Below are positions 35,423 to 36,287 of a DNA stretch of 36,287 nucleotides, in pieces. The DNA is taken from NCBI GenBank assembly GCA_027437055.1, contig DAIAOV010000020.1, positions 1-36,287 on the forward strand, read 5' to 3'. The stretch is from Legionella sp. (GTDB lineage: Bacteria; Pseudomonadota; Gammaproteobacteria; Legionellales; Legionellaceae). The notes below the pieces were generated by a model that ran no database searches, was not told where the DNA came from, and saw nothing but the letters and a program-made list of their open reading frames with translations. The translations under genes were made by a program, and so were the position numbers. Numbering within the stretch: position 1 is the stretch's first letter; every line of letters begins with the position of its first letter.

Positions 35423-35876
35423 GATTTACTCCACTTGCTAACTGCCGGACGCGCTCAAGGTCGCGCGCCTGAAGAGTTGGTTTTGCCAATGCATCCAAAC
35501 TCACGCTATCCAGCGCCGTTTCTATTGCATGACTTATCAATCGCCAATTGCCTTGTATAGTACATACTCGTTGTAACGAACAATCGTTAGGTTGCAAACT
35601 ACATTCGGTAAAACCACGATGCTCTTCCAAGGCATAAATAATTTGAGATACTGATATTTCAGTAGCAGGTCTTTGTAATCTGTATCCTCCAGTAACACCT
35701 CGTACTGAGGATAACAAACCTGCAGCGGTTAAACGCTTCAATATTTTACTTACCGTGGGCACAGCTAAATGGGTATGTAATGCGATATCACGGGCATTAC
35801 ATAACTCTTGCGCGTGCTTGGCAAGATACACCATAACAACTGTTCCATAATCGGCCAATTTGCTGATGCGCAGCAT
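35415..35876 (-). CDS. Rrf2-family Fe-S responsive regulator of the suf operon
   Basis: This 153-residue Rrf2/IscR-type repressor (the family annotated as SUF system regulator) has a winged helix at about 1-70 ([40 protein letters not shown]). It also has three Cys, at 92, 99 and 105, that match the IscR cluster ligands (92, 98, 104). It therefore probably senses Fe-S status and represses its own operon. It is first in regulator-sufBCDSU-sufT-epmA. The start is ATG at 35876 after a G-rich stretch. It might be called sufR, but the name is used for an unrelated cyanobacterial regulator, so I give none. Confidence 0.92.
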   Translation of the reverse strand: MLRISKLADYGTVVMVYLAKHAQELCNARDIALHTHLAVPTVSKILKRLTAAGLLSSVRGVTGGYRLQRPATEISVSQIIYALEEHRGFTECSLQPNDCSLQRVCTIQGNWRLISHAIETALDSVSLDALAKPTLQARDLERVRQLASGVNRG

Positions 35877-36287
35877 AACACCCCCACATCAAATAATCTA
35901 GTACCAAATAAGTCTTGATTAAACCTAAAATATCTTACTTTCAGATAGCTTGGTAAAAATAAACATAAAATCTACTTCCGAATGCTAAGGCATAATGACA
36001 CCGTTTCATTTTGCCCTAAATTTTGCATCGTCATCCCTAAAGTTATCTTGGGACAACGACAATACGAAATGCCCACAACCCCTAAAACTGTACTATTAAA
36101 AAATTTAATCCTTATAGTATAAATATAGTACTAAATTGGTTCTATATCTGGCAAAAGATGAATGATACCTTATTGTAAAGTCACTATGCAATGAAAATAT
36201 CCTTTGCATGTAGGGCAATCGCGCTAAAAATCGCTTGACATTAGAATCTGAGCGAGATACCGATTATCCCAACCTGCTTTATTTCGT
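35877..36287. other. Gene-free region upstream of the suf operon
   Basis: The 411 bases contain no gene I can support. Near the suf regulator, minus-strand boxes TTAATC (35917-35922) and TAGATT (35895-35900), 16 bases apart, could be a weak promoter. An AT-rich section with TATAGTATAAATATAGT near 36114-36130 and a TTGACA at 36235-36240 suggests that a plus-strand gene begins beyond the window. GTCATCCC near 36030 may be a fragment of the REP-like repeat. Confidence 0.4.

Noticed and set aside
1-36287. CRISPR arrays, rRNA or phage genes
   Set aside because: No regularly spaced direct repeats, no rRNA-like stretch, and no integrase or structural phage genes are visible; the only mobile features are the short non-coding elements.

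Overview
The window looks like a chromosomal segment of a Legionella-type gammaproteobacterium. The DNA is AT-rich. It carries a eukaryotic-type F-box protein next to an unrecognised protein, which is typical of Dot/Icm effector gene pairs. It also has Legionella-style gene sets (suf genes running into epmA; coaBC-dut-algC beside radC) and scattered palindromic repeats. The genus is an inference from gene content and sequence style; no search was run.

Layout. 1-422: 3' end of a methyltransferase gene. 515-2226: two overlapping accessory genes, the second with an F-box. 2381-3814: accessory DNA on the minus strand, with a secreted protein carrying two six-cysteine modules, a small protein resembling a RiPP leader peptide, palindromic repeats, and a 102-bp miniature inverted-repeat element flanked by an 8-bp target duplication. 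3815-6889 (minus): coaBC-dut-algC. 6964-7877 (plus): radC and a small membrane protein. 8002-24408: a complete E. coli-type (type II) cellulose locus. 24534-28479: an unrecognised multi-pass membrane protein, an exported gamma-glutamylcyclotransferase-like protein and a membrane-anchored alpha/beta hydrolase. 28480-28922: a gene-free stretch holding a second miniature element with TA ends and one copy of a dispersed repeat. 28923-35876 (minus): regulator-sufBCDSU-sufT-epmA. 35877-36287: non-coding.

The cellulose locus is the centre of the window. bcsEFG (plus) converges on galU-pgi-bcsC (minus), and galU diverges from bcsRQABZ (plus). Together these encode the c-di-GMP-controlled synthase (BcsA/BcsB), its accessory and c-di-GMP-binding proteins (BcsR, Q, E, F), the periplasmic cellulase BcsZ, the outer-membrane exporter BcsC and the phosphoethanolamine transferase BcsG. 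Precursor enzymes are built into the locus: Pgi makes glucose-6-phosphate, AlgC-type phosphomutase (about 10 kb away) can make glucose-1-phosphate, and GalU makes UDP-glucose. Catalytic motifs are intact in all of them, so the strain probably makes phosphoethanolamine-cellulose.

The least explained items are the leader-like 88-residue peptide, the duplicated cysteine-module protein, the F-box gene pair, the orphan membrane protein after bcsZ, and the two miniature elements.
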